From NCBI GenBank assembly GCA_003157315.1, contig PMJE01000201.1, positions 4,162 to 10,382 on the forward strand: a stretch of 6,221 nt of DNA, read 5' to 3'. The position numbers and the translations under genes were made by a program. Every line of letters starts with the position of its first letter. The first letter of the stretch is position 1. Shown here piece by piece: positions 5,712 to 6,221 of this stretch. The notes below the pieces were generated by a model. The model was not told the DNA's origin and ran no database searches. It saw only the letters and a list, made by a program, of their open reading frames with translations. The DNA is from Myxococcales bacterium. GTDB lineage: Bacteria > Myxococcota > Polyangia > Fen-1088.

Positions 5712-6221
5712 CTACCATCGTCGTCGGCGACGCGCCAGCATGACGATCGCGCCGAACAGGCTTGCCAGAAGCCAGGGACCGAAGGTCTTGACCGAAAGCC
5801 AGCCAGCCACCGCGCACCCGCCCGAGTCACTCTGGTTGTTTTGGTCGTTGCCGCCGGTTCCGCCGGTGCCCGCCGTGACTGCACCGCCACTGTTCGTTCC
5901 GCCCGTCGCAGGCGCGGTGGTGCTCTGTCCGGCTGTCCCGCCTGTCGCAGGCGCGGTGGTGCTCTGTCCGGTTGTCCCGCCTGTCGCGGGAGCGGTGGTG
6001 CTCTGTCCAGTTGTCCCGCCTGTCGCGGGAGCGGTGGTGCTCTGTCCGGCTGTCCCGCCCGTCGCGGGCGCGGCGGTGCTCTGTCCGGCTGTCCCGCCGG
6101 TCGCGGGAGCGGTGGTGCTCTGTCCGGTTGTCCCGCCCGTTGTGGGCGCGGTGGTGGCCGAACTTTGTCCGGCCGTCCCGCCCGTCGCAGGAGCGGTGGT
6201 GCTCTGTCCGGCTGTCCCGCC
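5712..6221 (-). CDS. Repeat-rich surface protein with MYXO-CTERM sorting signal (5' end outside window)
   Basis: The frame is open to the right edge, giving 169 residues and a TAG stop. Residues 1-106 are eight units of the 13-residue repeat GGT(A/T)GQSTTAPAT. A Gly/Asn/Gln linker (GGTGGNDQNNQSDSGG) follows. Then comes Cys136, a hydrophobic stretch with two charged or polar breaks (AVAGWLSVKTFGPWLLASLFGAIVMLA in two parts), and the end RRRRRW. A Gly-Cys, a transmembrane span and a terminal Arg cluster define MYXO-CTERM signals, which are cleaved by myxosortase-type intramembrane proteases so that the protein is retained at the cell surface. The Thr/Ser/Pro/Gly-rich repeats probably act as an extended, possibly glycosylated stalk. 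The functional domain, if any, must lie upstream, outside the window. I cannot say what the whole protein does. The family call rests on the C-terminus alone. Confidence 0.85.
   Translation of the reverse strand, partial: GGTAGQSTTAPATGGTAGQSSATTAPTTGGTTGQSTTAPATGGTAGQSTAAPATGGTAGQSTTAPATGGTTGQSTTAPATGGTTGQSTTAPATGGTAGQSTTAPATGGTNSGGAVTAGTGGTGGNDQNNQSDSGGCAVAGWLSVKTFGPWLLASLFGAIVMLARRRRRW
5904..6221 (-). repeat. 39-bp in-frame tandem repeat, eight units
   Basis: The + strand word GCTCTGTCC recurs at 5922, 5961, 6000, 6039, 6078 and 6117, exactly 39 bp apart, and again at 6201. The 84-bp final step is two units plus 6 bp: one unit (about 6138-6182) carries a two-codon insertion, giving QSSATTAPTT. 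Units differ mainly at synonymous positions. The array runs up to the window edge and probably continues past it. Confidence 0.95.

Noticed and set aside
5656..5718. ATG at 5718 as the start of the Cys-rich protein
   Set aside because: It overlaps the previous stop codon and would add 21 residues before an already long n-region, running through the nested hairpin. The ATG at 5655 is preferred, though it lacks a clear ribosome binding site.
5630..5890. An 86-codon minus-strand frame across the MYXO-CTERM tail
   Set aside because: It is out of frame with the repeat protein, whose tail gives a proper anchor and stop at 5712.
5904..6221. CRISPR array
   Set aside because: The 39-bp units are contiguous, with no unique spacers, and stay in frame as a protein repeat.
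5904..6221. Repeat protein as a peptide substrate of the radical SAM enzyme
   Set aside because: The repeats belong to a surface protein with a C-terminal anchor. The radical SAM gene is on the other strand over 2 kb away, and it has no visible peptide-recognition domain.

Overview
The window looks like chromosomal DNA of a myxobacterium (Myxococcota, probably order Polyangiales or a relative). Three things suggest this. The truncated gene at the right edge ends in a MYXO-CTERM-type sorting signal (Gly-Gly-Cys, a hydrophobic span, then five Arg). The short gene beside it carries the C-x3-C-x5-C-x4-C-x3-C 'GQCVSACNPP' module that I associate with secreted myxobacterial proteins. GC content is high (42 of 60 bases in the sample 2041-2100). 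The taxonomic call is inference from these features, not a database match.

Left half (1-3441): a divergent pair of redox genes. On the minus strand (1-1253, C-terminus cut by the window edge) is a Tat-exported aldo/keto reductase. It has an intact Asp-Tyr-Lys-His tetrad and two C-terminal four-Cys sets of ferredoxin type. On the plus strand (1423-3441) is a 672-residue cobalamin-binding-domain radical SAM protein whose cluster motif is the spaced variant C-x4-C-x2-C. The two starts are 169 bp apart. Neither has a recognisable Shine-Dalgarno sequence, and each has a TATA(C/G)T hexamer within 6 or 11 nt of its start codon. Two dyad-symmetric sequences lie between them.

Right half (3380-6221): three minus-strand genes in a row, all predicted to be exported. 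In order of transcription they are: (i) a Thr/Gly-rich protein of eight 13-residue repeats with a MYXO-CTERM tail (N-terminus outside the window); (ii) a short signal-peptide protein with one Cys-rich module that breaks off after 'CNPP', probably a truncated remnant; (iii) a 650-residue exported protein of unknown family with 12 cysteines, a strong ribosome binding site, a C-terminus suggestive of outer-membrane strands, and visibly lower GC than its neighbours. The gap between (i) and (ii) is almost wholly filled by a nested inverted repeat running from one base after the stop codon to one base before the next ATG. Gene (iii) and the radical SAM gene converge and overlap tail to tail by 62 bp.

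The right half reads as a cell-envelope locus. The left half reads as a small redox or modification pair of unknown substrate. I see no evidence that the two halves work together. There are no tRNA or rRNA genes, insertion sequences or CRISPR arrays, and no gene-free stretch longer than 300 bp.
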